Below are positions 8,286 through 14,612 of a stretch of 47,931 nt of DNA, one piece after another. The position numbers were made by a program, and so were the translations under genes. The notes below the pieces were generated by a model. The model worked only from the letters and a program-made list of their open reading frames with translations. It had not been told where the DNA came from and did no database searches. This DNA comes from a virus. The stretch covers positions 1 through 47,931 of IMG/VR virus record IMGVR_UViG_3300025769_000203; one strand, 5' to 3'. Position 1 is the first letter of the stretch, and every line of letters starts with the position of its first letter.

Positions 8286-8515
8286 GGCTTGGCCTCCTTC
8301 GCCTTCTTGCGAGCGATGCGCGCTTTGGCCTTCTCCATTTCCTCGTCGGTCGCGAAGGTGAACTTGACGTCCACCTTGCTCCATCCGGTCTCGGCGTCGC
8401 CCCATTTCTCGGCGTTCGCATCGTCCGCACGCTGATTCGCCACGCGTAGCTGCTCCATTAGGTCCCAACCTGCTCGAACCAGCTCGGCCCTAGATCGTGA
8501 GAAGGGGTCATCCAT
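8279..8515 (-). CDS. Hypothetical protein (78 aa)
   Basis: This small soluble, helical protein runs from MDDPFSRSRAELVRAGWDLM to a basic end (EKAKARIARKKAKEAKPC). I placed the start at ATG 8515 because GGAGG lies 5-6 bases before it and it overlaps the DUF3307-like stop by 8 bases (ATGGATGA). The ATG at 8527 has no such site. No domain is recognised. Its 3' end carries the strong ribosome-binding site of the 31-aa ORF. Confidence 0.7.
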   Translation of the reverse strand: MDDPFSRSRAELVRAGWDLMEQLRVANQRADDANAEKWGDAETGWSKVDVKFTFATDEEMEKAKARIARKKAKEAKPC

Positions 8516-8843
8516 TGATGCCTCCATGGGTTGCCAGGATGGCCACGTATGCGATCTTGCAGAGCAAGTGCATTCCTTGGTCTTGGTTGAAGGTCAGGTA
8601 GCCCCTGCACTTCGCATCGTCGATTGCCGCGTGCAACACCAACTCCATCAGCGCGCACATCAGAGACCCCGTTGCTGCCATGACGACGCCAGCATGGATG
8701 GCCGCATGAGCGAACAGGGCATGCCAGAACGGGACGCCCGGAATCGGGTTGGTGGCGTTCTTGGCGCGTGAGAGGAAGTCGCCTTGCAACGGGTAGTCAG
8801 CAACGCAATGGCCAACGACGAGCCAGAAGAGAAGCTCAGCCAT
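8508..8843 (-). CDS. DUF3307-like membrane protein (111 aa)
   Basis: The sequence is mostly hydrophobic helices with polar landmarks typical of DUF3307: HCVADYPLQGDFLSRAKN near the N terminus, WHALFAHAAIHAG in the middle, and AAIDDAKCRGYLTFNQDQGMHL toward the end. Three to four membrane segments are likely. The family is found in phages and bacteria, and its function is not established. The start at ATG 8843 is preceded by GGGGAGG and overlaps the upstream stop by 8 bases. Confidence 0.75.
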   Translation of the reverse strand: MAELLFWLVVGHCVADYPLQGDFLSRAKNATNPIPGVPFWHALFAHAAIHAGVVMAATGSLMCALMELVLHAAIDDAKCRGYLTFNQDQGMHLLCKIAYVAILATHGGING

Positions 8844-9051
8844 TGTCGCCACCTCCCCGCCCCACGTTGATGTTCTCGACGCTCAGCCACACCCGGACAA
8901 CCTTGGCGTCGGGGCACGGTCGACCACGGCTGAGGAGTCCTTGGCGCGTCGGCTCCGTCCAGTGGCACAACTGCCACTTGCGTCCGTCCGGGGTTGGGAC
9001 CGCCCACGCATAGACTCGCGGTGCTCTGCCTCGGATATCGCTGGCCTCCAT
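8836..9051 (-). CDS. Hypothetical protein (71 aa)
   Basis: From ATG 9051 the protein reads MEASDIRGRAPRVYAWAVPT and continues as a compact strand-rich protein with WQLCHW and VRVWLSVENINVG. GGAGGTGG lies about 7 bases before the ATG, and the start overlaps the upstream stop by one base (TGATG). The C-terminal GGGDNG codons double as the ribosome-binding site for the membrane protein gene downstream. No family is recognised. Confidence 0.65.
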   Translation of the reverse strand: MEASDIRGRAPRVYAWAVPTPDGRKWQLCHWTEPTRQGLLSRGRPCPDAKVVRVWLSVENINVGRGGGDNG

Positions 9052-9836
9052 CACTTGCCACCTCCCGTCGCCCGCCGCGCCAGCTCGCTGCGGCTCAGCT
9101 CTTGGACAGCCTTCCGCAGAACGTCTGGATTGGCCCAAGAGACTAGGACCCGCTCAAGAGGTGCGTCGTCCGGCCGCTCGGCTTCTTGGGCGGGCTTCTT
9201 GGCTGGCTCGGAGAGCAGGCGGTCGATCTTGCCTTCTGCGCGAGTCAAACACACTCGATAGCCTTCACGCTCCATCCTTGCCCTTGCCGACTCGCCTTTC
9301 GTACGCGCCACGCACTCGTCGCTAGGCTGCACGGCCCTCGCCTTCTCGACCGTCTCCTTGATCCGCCCCTCGTCCAGCGGCTTCGGCTCGACCGCTAGCT
9401 TGGCCTGCTCGTCTGGGGTGTAGGTGGGTTCGATCGACGTGATCCACTCGGCGACCTTCCTGCGCGGCTCCGGGCACGTCTTACATAGCACCACTTCAAG
9501 CACCCAGTCTTTGACGAAGTCCGGCACCTGCACCGCGCTCGGCGGCGGGGTGAGCTTGAGCTTGGCGAGGTCGTTGACTATCTCGTCAGCCTCAAGCCCT
9601 TTGCGCTCCATCCCAGCCTGATCGCCAGGATCCAGCTCGCACCATGCGACGGACCGCTCCACCAGCCCGGCCAACTTCGCAGGCTGCGCAGCGGGGGCGG
9701 TGCGCATCAGTTCAAGCCCTACCGTCAACTGGTCGGCGCTAATGTACGCCAGCGAGTTGCTCTTGAGCTGGAGGGCCAAAGGCTCGCCCCACGCCTCGAC
9801 GGCCTTGTCGTGTTCGGTCTTGTCCGTATCGCTCAT
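9051..9836 (-). CDS. Hypothetical protein, first gene of the minus-strand operon (261 aa)
   Basis: No domain is recognised. The protein is mixed charged and helical (KLAGLVERSVAWCELDPGDQ, GRIKETVEKARAVQ) with an isolated CKTCPEPRRKVAEWI motif and a basic C terminus. It is the promoter-proximal gene of the early operon and faces the primase operon across a 385-base control region. A TAGATT hexamer lies 5 bases before its ATG and could be a -10 box, but no matching -35 is evident. Confidence 0.75.
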   Translation of the reverse strand: MSDTDKTEHDKAVEAWGEPLALQLKSNSLAYISADQLTVGLELMRTAPAAQPAKLAGLVERSVAWCELDPGDQAGMERKGLEADEIVNDLAKLKLTPPPSAVQVPDFVKDWVLEVVLCKTCPEPRRKVAEWITSIEPTYTPDEQAKLAVEPKPLDEGRIKETVEKARAVQPSDECVARTKGESARARMEREGYRVCLTRAEGKIDRLLSEPAKKPAQEAERPDDAPLERVLVSWANPDVLRKAVQELSRSELARRATGGGK

Positions 9837-10221
9837 CAGTAAATCTAGTGCAGGGGTAAAACGCCCCCGCGGTGCCGGTCAAGCACCCCGGGAGCTAAGG
9901 GTCTCATTAACGTCTGAAGGGAAAGAACAAGCCGCCCAAAGTGTCAGTCTCCGGCGGCGAACGAGACACACCGTTACCCGAAGATCGGAGCGGGCGCAAG
10001 GGTCTCGCCCTAGATTTTTCGTTCGGGCACCGACTCGACGCCATAGGCACCGGGGGCTAGTGTGCTCTGTCCGGGTCGGCTACCAGATCGTGTGGCTTGC
10101 AATCGCGAGCCGTTTGCGTTCTTGTCGACCGTGACAACGCCCGCGACCTAGAAAAAAGGGCGCGTCCGACTAATGAGCAACACCGCCGAACGCGCCCGCC
10201 TCAAAGCTATGGAAGCCTCGC
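9837..10221. promoter_or_regulatory. Divergent control region between early operon and primase operon
   Basis: This 385-base region separates the minus-strand replication operon from the plus-strand primase gene and must hold both promoters. What I can see: a TAGATT hexamer just before the minus-strand ATG; the short inverted repeat TTGTC-GACCGT-GACAA at about 10121-10136; an arm pair GTGTC/GACAC around 9945-9975; the minus-strand terminator-like hairpin at 10152-10197; and a 20-codon leader ORF from 10173. No clear sigma-70 pair was found for the plus-strand promoter. Confidence 0.55.
10152..10197 (-). terminator. Rho-independent terminator-like hairpin reading on the minus strand
   Basis: On the minus strand, GGGCGCGTTCG (10197-10187) pairs with CGGACGCGCCC (10168-10158) over 11 bp and is followed at once by TTTTTT (10157-10152). 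The one imperfect pair is G-U when read as minus-strand RNA but C-A on the plus strand, which favours minus-strand function. No annotated minus-strand gene lies upstream, so it may end an antisense transcript from the primase region or form part of the leader control. Confidence 0.6.
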
Positions 10222-10235
10222 ATGGAAAAGAATAG
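10173..10235 (+). CDS. 20-aa leader ORF overlapping the primase start
   Basis: An ATG at 10173 opens MSNTAERARLKAMEASHGKE and stops at 10235, 14 bases inside the primase gene. The ORF spans the loop and right arm of the hairpin described at 10152-10197. Ribosomes translating it would disrupt that arm and end next to the primase start, so it could couple or attenuate primase translation. It is short enough to be chance. Confidence 0.3.
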   Translation: MSNTAERARLKAMEASHGKE

Positions 10236-12408
10236 CCACCACGACCCCGCCCAGCAAGGCGGCGTGCCCGAAGAGCTACGGCAACTCAACCAGTGGATCC
10301 GCTGGAAGCTCGAGCTAAACCGGCAAGGCCGGAAAACGAAGATCCCCTACCACCCCAACGGCGAGCAGCAATTCGCCACGAGCCGCGACGAGCCCTATAC
10401 GTTCGAGAACGTGCTCGGCAAAGGTGATTGCGACGAGACCGAGGGCATTGGCTTCGTGCTGCGCACCGACGGCGACGGTGTCAAACACCCAACAGGCTTG
10501 GACTGCACTCTAGTAGCGATCGACGCCGACGGCTGTCGTGACCCGCTCACCGGTGCCCTTACGCCTTGGGGCCGCGAGCTCTTCGAACTGACGGGCCGCA
10601 CCTACACCGAGGTATCGCCCAGCGGTTGCGGGTTCCGGGCGTTCGTGTGGGTAGACAATCTGCCAACCGACCTTGCACGCTCCAAGGTCAAGGTGCCGCA
10701 CCCCGCCGCGCCGAACGTGCCAGAATACAAGGCCGTCGAGGTCCAGCTCTTCACCACGACCGGATACGTCACCGTCACCGGTGAACGGCTCATCGAGGCT
10801 AGCGCACTCATCGAGCGCAAGCCCTCGCTCGATTGGCTCACGTCGGTCTACCCGCAGTTTCGCGAACAGGACCGCGACACGGGCAAGCTACCCGTCGGCC
10901 GCGGCGACGCTCCGACAGTGGAGCAGATCGGCGCCGAGATCAACCGCTCAGCACCCAACGTGCGCGAAGCCGTCGTCGACGCCAACTGGCCCGCGATCAT
11001 GCCGAACGACGAGGGCTCAGCCTCAGAAGGCTACTATCGCGTTGTGCAGCACGTGCTGCGCGCGGCCCACGGCCACGGCGCCCCCGCAGTCGACTACCTG
11101 CTCCAAGAAACCGACTGGGGCCTCGGCCTGTGCGACGACTCAGCCGACCCGCTCAAATACGCCCGAAGGAATTGGGTGCGCAAAGAGGTCGGGCGCGTCG
11201 GTGGCAAGGCGTCAACCACCAACGCGGCGGAAGCCTTCGACGACGGCTTCGATGCGAAGACGTGGACACCAGACGAGACCGCGACACCGGAGTCCAAGCG
11301 GTCGGTCATCCTCGACCTGTTCCCCAGCGCCCCACGGCGTTGGAGCCGTAACCGACCACCGGACCGGCGCTTTCTGTTACGGCACCCCGAAGACGACGCC
11401 GGCGCGCTGCCGCTCGGCGAGGTCGGTATCCTCAGCGCCGAAGGCGGCGCCGGCAAGACAACCGCCGTTGTGCAACTGGCGATCGCCATTGCGACCGGTG
11501 GCCGTTGGTTCGGGCATTACAAGATCGACGAAGGGGCACCGAACCGGGTGCTCGCACTGCTCGGTGAAGAAGACCAGGAAGAGTGCGACCGCAAGCTCTA
11601 TTGGGCCGCGCACCGCCTCGGGCTCAGCGACGAACAAGTGCGCATTGCGGAGGATCGTATAACCATGGTGCCCCTCGCCGGCCACTACACCCCGCTTCTA
11701 CGGCCAGGGCCCAACGGACCCGAAGCCACCGAGCACGGCGGCGCTATCCGCGACGTCCTCAACACACCCGGCGACCCCTGGGGCTTGGTCATCGTTGACC
11801 CCCTGTCGCGCTTCGCTGGCGTCAACGTCGAGGCGGACAACATCGACGCTACGCGCTTCATCGTCGAGCTCGAGTCGTTCTGCAAGGCTCCAGGGACACC
11901 GACGACGTTGTGCCTAGCTCACTCGTCCAAGGCGGCGAGGCGGCTGGGTGAGGCCGACAACCGTGGTGTGACCGGGTTGACGGACGGCGCCCGGTGGTGG
12001 GGCACCCTCGTCAACGCCGGCAAGGAACGCGCTCGGTTCGACGTGCGCAAGAGCAACTACACACGCCCAGCCGAAGAGCTTGGCCTCGTGCGTGGCGAAC
12101 TCGGCGTGCTGCAAGTGGAGTCGACGGCCGACAAGGAAGCACGCAAGGCGATCGAAGTCGAAGACGCCGCCAGCAGGGAGCTACGCAAGGAACGCGAGAG
12201 GCACGACCACATCGGACGACTCTTGGCGCGCCTCGTGGATACGATCCTGCGCATACCGGGACTGTCGAAATCCCAGGCGTGCGCGGAGACCGTCGGCAAG
12301 CGTGCCGACCTCATGGAAGCACTCGACAGGGGCCTTGCCAACGGGACGCTCGAGGGGCACCGTGAGGGCTCACGGATGGTGCTCACCGTCGCGGAGATAT
12401 TCAGATAA
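10222..12408 (+). CDS. PrimPol-like primase fused to RepA/RecA-type helicase ATPase
   Basis: The 728-aa protein is a two-part replication initiator. The N-terminal part resembles the archaeo-eukaryotic primase/bifunctional primase-polymerase fold: TLVAIDADGCRD (about 96-107, metal-binding acidic pair), TEVSPSGCGFRAFVWV (129-144) and VQLFTTTGYVTVTG. The C-terminal part is a RecA-fold AAA_25/RepA-like ATPase: Walker A AEGGAGKTT (about 407-415) and Walker B WGLVIVDPLSRF (about 520-530), then CLAHSSK. The tail (LARLVDTILRIPGLSKSQAC...) looks like a winged helix. It opens the plus-strand operon, and the iteron array lies directly after its stop. This suggests it primes and unwinds at that site. 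Confidence 0.9.
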   Translation: MEKNSHHDPAQQGGVPEELRQLNQWIRWKLELNRQGRKTKIPYHPNGEQQFATSRDEPYTFENVLGKGDCDETEGIGFVLRTDGDGVKHPTGLDCTLVAIDADGCRDPLTGALTPWGRELFELTGRTYTEVSPSGCGFRAFVWVDNLPTDLARSKVKVPHPAAPNVPEYKAVEVQLFTTTGYVTVTGERLIEASALIERKPSLDWLTSVYPQFREQDRDTGKLPVGRGDAPTVEQIGAEINRSAPNVREAVVDANWPAIMPNDEGSASEGYYRVVQHVLRAAHGHGAPAVDYLLQETDWGLGLCDDSADPLKYARRNWVRKEVGRVGGKASTTNAAEAFDDGFDAKTWTPDETATPESKRSVILDLFPSAPRRWSRNRPPDRRFLLRHPEDDAGALPLGEVGILSAEGGAGKTTAVVQLAIAIATGGRWFGHYKIDEGAPNRVLALLGEEDQEECDRKLYWAAHRLGLSDEQVRIAEDRITMVPLAGHYTPLLRPGPNGPEATEHGGAIRDVLNTPGDPWGLVIVDPLSRFAGVNVEADNIDATRFIVELESFCKAPGTPTTLCLAHSSKAARRLGEADNRGVTGLTDGARWWGTLVNAGKERARFDVRKSNYTRPAEELGLVRGELGVLQVESTADKEARKAIEVEDAASRELRKERERHDHIGRLLARLVDTILRIPGLSKSQACAETVGKRADLMEALDRGLANGTLEGHREGSRMVLTVAEIFR

Positions 12409-12410
12409 TG

Positions 12411-12562
12411 GTGGTTCCCCACCAGTTCCTAGTCGGTTCCCAGGAACTAGAGGAATCGCCAAGGAAACGGTTCCCCAGTTCCCAGTTCCCCAACCCGTAT
12501 ATACGGGTTGGGGAACTGGGGAACCGTTCCGTATTTCCGATTAACCAAAGACAGCGAAAAGA
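12411..12562. other. Candidate replication origin: iteron array, 40-bp palindrome and AT-rich stretch
   Basis: Nine copies of an 8-mer of the form RGTTCCYM lie within 113 bases. Direct copies start at 12413, 12424 and 12435 (11-base steps, about one helical turn) and at 12469, 12477 and 12484. Inverted copies occupy 12442-12449, 12510-12517 and 12518-12525. They are followed by an unusually AT-rich stretch (about 12526-12580) for this GC-rich genome. Iterons next to a helicase gene and an AT-rich unwinding element are the hallmark of theta-type origins. An operator cluster controlling the next genes is the alternative. Confidence 0.7.
12481..12520. repeat. Perfect 40-bp palindrome
   Basis: The left half CCCAGTTCCCCAACCCGTAT is followed immediately by its exact reverse complement with no spacer. 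It contains one direct and one inverted iteron, and flanking repeats allow an outer arm to extend with a small bulge (GGTTCCCC at 12469 with GGGGAACC at 12518). No T-run follows on either strand, so it is unlikely to be a terminator. A cruciform or dimer-binding site in the origin fits better. Confidence 0.85.
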
Positions 12563-12688
12563 ATGGAAAATAATCAGCAAGAATTAGCGCGCGTCGCGCT
12601 CTACGTCGGCAGCTCCCGGTGCCTGAGAAAGCGGCTCGACCACGGCCGGGGCACAGCGCCCCGTGCTGAGTGGGGTTGCGGTGGGTAA
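12563..12688 (+). CDS. 41-aa ORF with a lone YIG motif (GIY-YIG remnant or mini-protein)
   Basis: The ORF starts MENNQQELARVALYVGSSRC and continues LRKRLDHGRG. The VALYVGSSRCLRKRL segment matches the YIG half of GIY-YIG nucleases and resembles LYVGQTRNLRERF in the minus-strand GIY-YIG-like gene of this genome. There is no GIY half and no catalytic Glu, since about 50 residues of the domain are missing. Its stop overlaps the nuclease start downstream in the 8-base form GTGGGTAA, suggesting it is translated. It begins within the AT-rich side of the putative origin. Confidence 0.5.
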   Translation: MENNQQELARVALYVGSSRCLRKRLDHGRGTAPRAEWGCGG

Positions 12689-13022
12689 GGCCCAACGTGA
12701 CAAGGGCAAGCGTGGCGAGCTCCTGCTCCGCGACGTCTTGCGCCGCGCCGGGTGGCCCCACGCCGAGCGAGGGCAGCAGCGCCACGGTGGCCCGGATTCC
12801 CCCGACGTTCGCGGTGGACCGAAAGGGGTCCATTTCGAGTGCAAGTTCGTGGAGGCCCTCAGCACGCGCGTGGCGCTCGATCAGGCTAGGGCCGACGCAG
12901 GGCCGGGGGAGATCCCGATCGTGGCACACAAGCGCGAGCGGAGGCCCTGGGTGGCAATCATGGACCTCGACGACGTGCTGGGCTTGCTCTACGAACTCGA
13001 AGTGCGGAGAATTACGGAATGA
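12681..13022 (+). CDS. PD-(D/E)XK nuclease, Holliday-junction-resolvase-like
   Basis: The 113-aa protein has the small PD-(D/E)XK layout: KGKRGELLLRDVLRRAGW with a leading Glu, then GGPDSPDVRGG (metal Asp), then GVHFECKFVE (E-C-K catalytic pair), then a Gln-containing helix VALDQARADAG and PIVAHKRERRPWVAIM. The size and arrangement resemble resolvase or VRR-NUC-type nucleases common in phage replication modules. GTG at 12681 is chosen because it overlaps the previous stop (GTGGGTAA) with GAGTGGGG upstream; GTG at 12663 is the longer alternative. It likely resolves recombination or replication branches. Confidence 0.8.
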   Translation: MGKAQRDKGKRGELLLRDVLRRAGWPHAERGQQRHGGPDSPDVRGGPKGVHFECKFVEALSTRVALDQARADAGPGEIPIVAHKRERRPWVAIMDLDDVLGLLYELEVRRITE

Positions 13023-13025
13023 CAC

Positions 13026-13053
13026 TTGCGCGGTCTAGGTTTACTGCTACGCT
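13026..13053 (+). promoter_or_regulatory. Promoter TTGCGC-16-TACGCT, 7 bases before the next ATG
   Basis: TTGCGC (13026-13031), a 16-base spacer and TACGCT (13048-13053) are followed by 7 bases and then the ATG at 13061. A transcript starting at the usual distance would begin at or within a base or two of the ATG, giving a leaderless mRNA. The geometry is identical to that at 16222-16249. Confidence 0.6.
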
Positions 13054-13060
13054 TTGAGGC

Positions 13061-13525
13061 ATGAGCGACAAAACCACACAAGGGAGGCCGCCACTAAAGC
13101 CGCTCGTGCTTAACGAGCGGCAGGCCGCCGCGTTGGTCAAACGTAGCCTTTCGACCGTAAGACACTGGCGCGAGACCCGGTGGCTGCCTTGGGTTCGGTT
13201 GTCGCCGCGCCGGGTAGGCTACTTCGCCGAAGACCTGCATTTTCTCAACGGGGGGCCTCTGCCGGCCCTGCCTGATATACGGGCAGGGTTAGAGCGAGGC
13301 TTGCAGGGGCGCACAATGCTTAACGCGGCAGAGGTTTCTAGGCTAACAGGGCTGGCCCCTCGTACTGTGTGGGTGGGCATCAAGGGTGGTTGGTTGCCCG
13401 CGGTTGTCGACGGCCCGTACTACCACGTGCGGGCGTGTGATCTTGTTGATTGGCTGCTGGGGCGCCGGGTGGGCGCGACCGAGACGCCGCGTCGTCGTCG
13501 TCTGGTGGGCCGGGTGGACGCGTGA
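13061..13525 (+). CDS. Tandem helix-turn-helix DNA-binding protein
   Basis: The 154-aa protein contains two HTH_17/MerR-like repeats. The first is LNERQAAALVKRSLSTVRHW followed by WLPWVRLSPRRVGYFAEDL. The second is LNAAEVSRLTGLAPRTVWVG followed by GWLPAVVDGPYYHVRACDLV. They are clearly internal duplicates. The end is very basic (TPRRRRLVGRV). It could be a regulator or a terminase-associated DNA-recognition subunit, since it heads the packaging operon. It has its own promoter-like element just upstream and overlaps the oxygenase gene by 4 bases (GTGA). Confidence 0.75.
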   Translation: MSDKTTQGRPPLKPLVLNERQAAALVKRSLSTVRHWRETRWLPWVRLSPRRVGYFAEDLHFLNGGPLPALPDIRAGLERGLQGRTMLNAAEVSRLTGLAPRTVWVGIKGGWLPAVVDGPYYHVRACDLVDWLLGRRVGATETPRRRRLVGRVDA

Positions 13526-14214
13526 CGCAACGGCAAGACAAGTTCGTCAAGCTGGATGGCTTCATGCTTGACGATTGGGCAAGTGCGTTCCTGGCCTACG
13601 CGAACGCTCGAGACGCCGACCTCGTCGACGTGCACGGCTACGGTGTCGACGAACCGTATGCCACCAATAACGACGGACCGCAAACGTGCGGGCACATCTA
13701 CTTCGACGACGGCGACGAGTTCCTCGCCGGCTTGTCCGCCGCGTTCCTCGAGAACTTCGAATACGGTTGTCGGCAATGCGGCGTCGAGCCCTTCGAGATC
13801 GCGCACTTCGAATCGAAGCTGACACTTCGTTGGGACAACCAGCGGTTCGACTGGCACTCGGACCACCGCGCCGATGGCGACCCCGAGACGCGCGCGCTGA
13901 CCGTGACCTACAACGTGCACAAGACGCCGCGGCTCTTCACCGGCGGCGAGCTTGAGCTCTACGACGTCGAGAAGCCCATCGACCCGACGCACAACTCGGC
14001 CGTCTTCTTCGCGCCGTATCAGGTGCACCGAGTGCGGCCCGTGGCTGGCGTGCCGCGCGCGCATCGTAGCTTCGGTCGCTGGACGTTCGTTGGTTGGTTC
14101 CACGCGAAAGAGCCCGTTGTGCCGGCGATGCTTCTCGACCCCCACGACCCGCACCCGTTCTTGACGAGCACACTGGCCAGGAAACGGCTATTCTCTGAGG
14201 CGTCTACACGATGA
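13522..14214 (+). CDS. 2OG-Fe(II) oxygenase, prolyl-4-hydroxylase-like (230 aa)
   Basis: The protein has the double-stranded beta-helix dioxygenase motifs: DWHSDH (H112, D114) for iron, a distal His in YQVHRVRP (H169), and a 2-oxoglutarate-binding Arg in SFGRWTFVGWFH (R186). LFTGGELELYD (139-148) is the segment usually seen in P4H-type enzymes. I start at GTG 13522 (MTQRQDKFVK), which overlaps the HTH stop by 4 bases. The upstream in-frame extension is Ser/Gly-rich shadow of the HTH gene. The substrate is unknown: protein Pro/Lys or a DNA base are the options. A second member of the family lies at the end of the late region. Confidence 0.88.
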   Translation: MTQRQDKFVKLDGFMLDDWASAFLAYANARDADLVDVHGYGVDEPYATNNDGPQTCGHIYFDDGDEFLAGLSAAFLENFEYGCRQCGVEPFEIAHFESKLTLRWDNQRFDWHSDHRADGDPETRALTVTYNVHKTPRLFTGGELELYDVEKPIDPTHNSAVFFAPYQVHRVRPVAGVPRAHRSFGRWTFVGWFHAKEPVVPAMLLDPHDPHPFLTSTLARKRLFSEASTR

Positions 14215-14612
14215 CCAACCTTCCCGAACCCCGCGGCGGCCGAACAGGGCGCGTCGAGTTCATCGCCGCTTGTCGGCGCATGGCCATCGAAGACGGCACG
14301 ACCCTTGAGGCCGCGTTGTGGGAGGGGCTCAAAGCGATCCTCATCGACATCCGAGACAACGCCGACCTCGACAAGCTCGAGCGGGTGCTCAAGTGGGTGG
14401 CGCGCTTCGAGCGTGACGGCATGGTGCCGCAAGAGGGCAAGGGCGACGGTGGCGCACCGGTGCAGGTCAACGTCGGTGTCGCCGGCACCGGGCCGCAGTT
14501 CCCGCCGCAGCTCGACGCCTACTTCGACGAGCTCGAAGAACTGGAGCGCCAACACCGCTCCAAGCGCATCGAGATCACACGCGACGACGACATCGACGAC
14601 GTGCTTTCGTGA
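14211..14612 (+). CDS. Putative small terminase subunit (133 aa)
   Basis: It has no clear family match by eye. It lies directly before terL, overlapping it by 4 bases (GTGA) and the oxygenase by 4 bases (ATGA). The order of parts fits a small terminase: an N-terminal helical domain (RVEFIAACRRMAIEDGTTLE...), an oligomerisation-like middle, and an acidic, charged C-terminal tail (ELEELERQHRSKRIEITRDD) that could bind TerL. Position is the main argument. The tandem-HTH protein is a rival candidate for DNA recognition. Confidence 0.55.
   Translation: MTNLPEPRGGRTGRVEFIAACRRMAIEDGTTLEAALWEGLKAILIDIRDNADLDKLERVLKWVARFERDGMVPQEGKGDGGAPVQVNVGVAGTGPQFPPQLDAYFDELEELERQHRSKRIEITRDDDIDDVLS

Noticed and set aside
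12481-12520. 40-bp palindrome as a transcription terminator
   Set aside because: No T-run follows on either strand, and the palindrome is part of a wider iteron array.
13061-13525. Excisionase (Xis) paired with an integrase
   Set aside because: The HTH domains are Xis/MerR-like, but no integrase or recombinase gene was found, so excisionase is unsupported.
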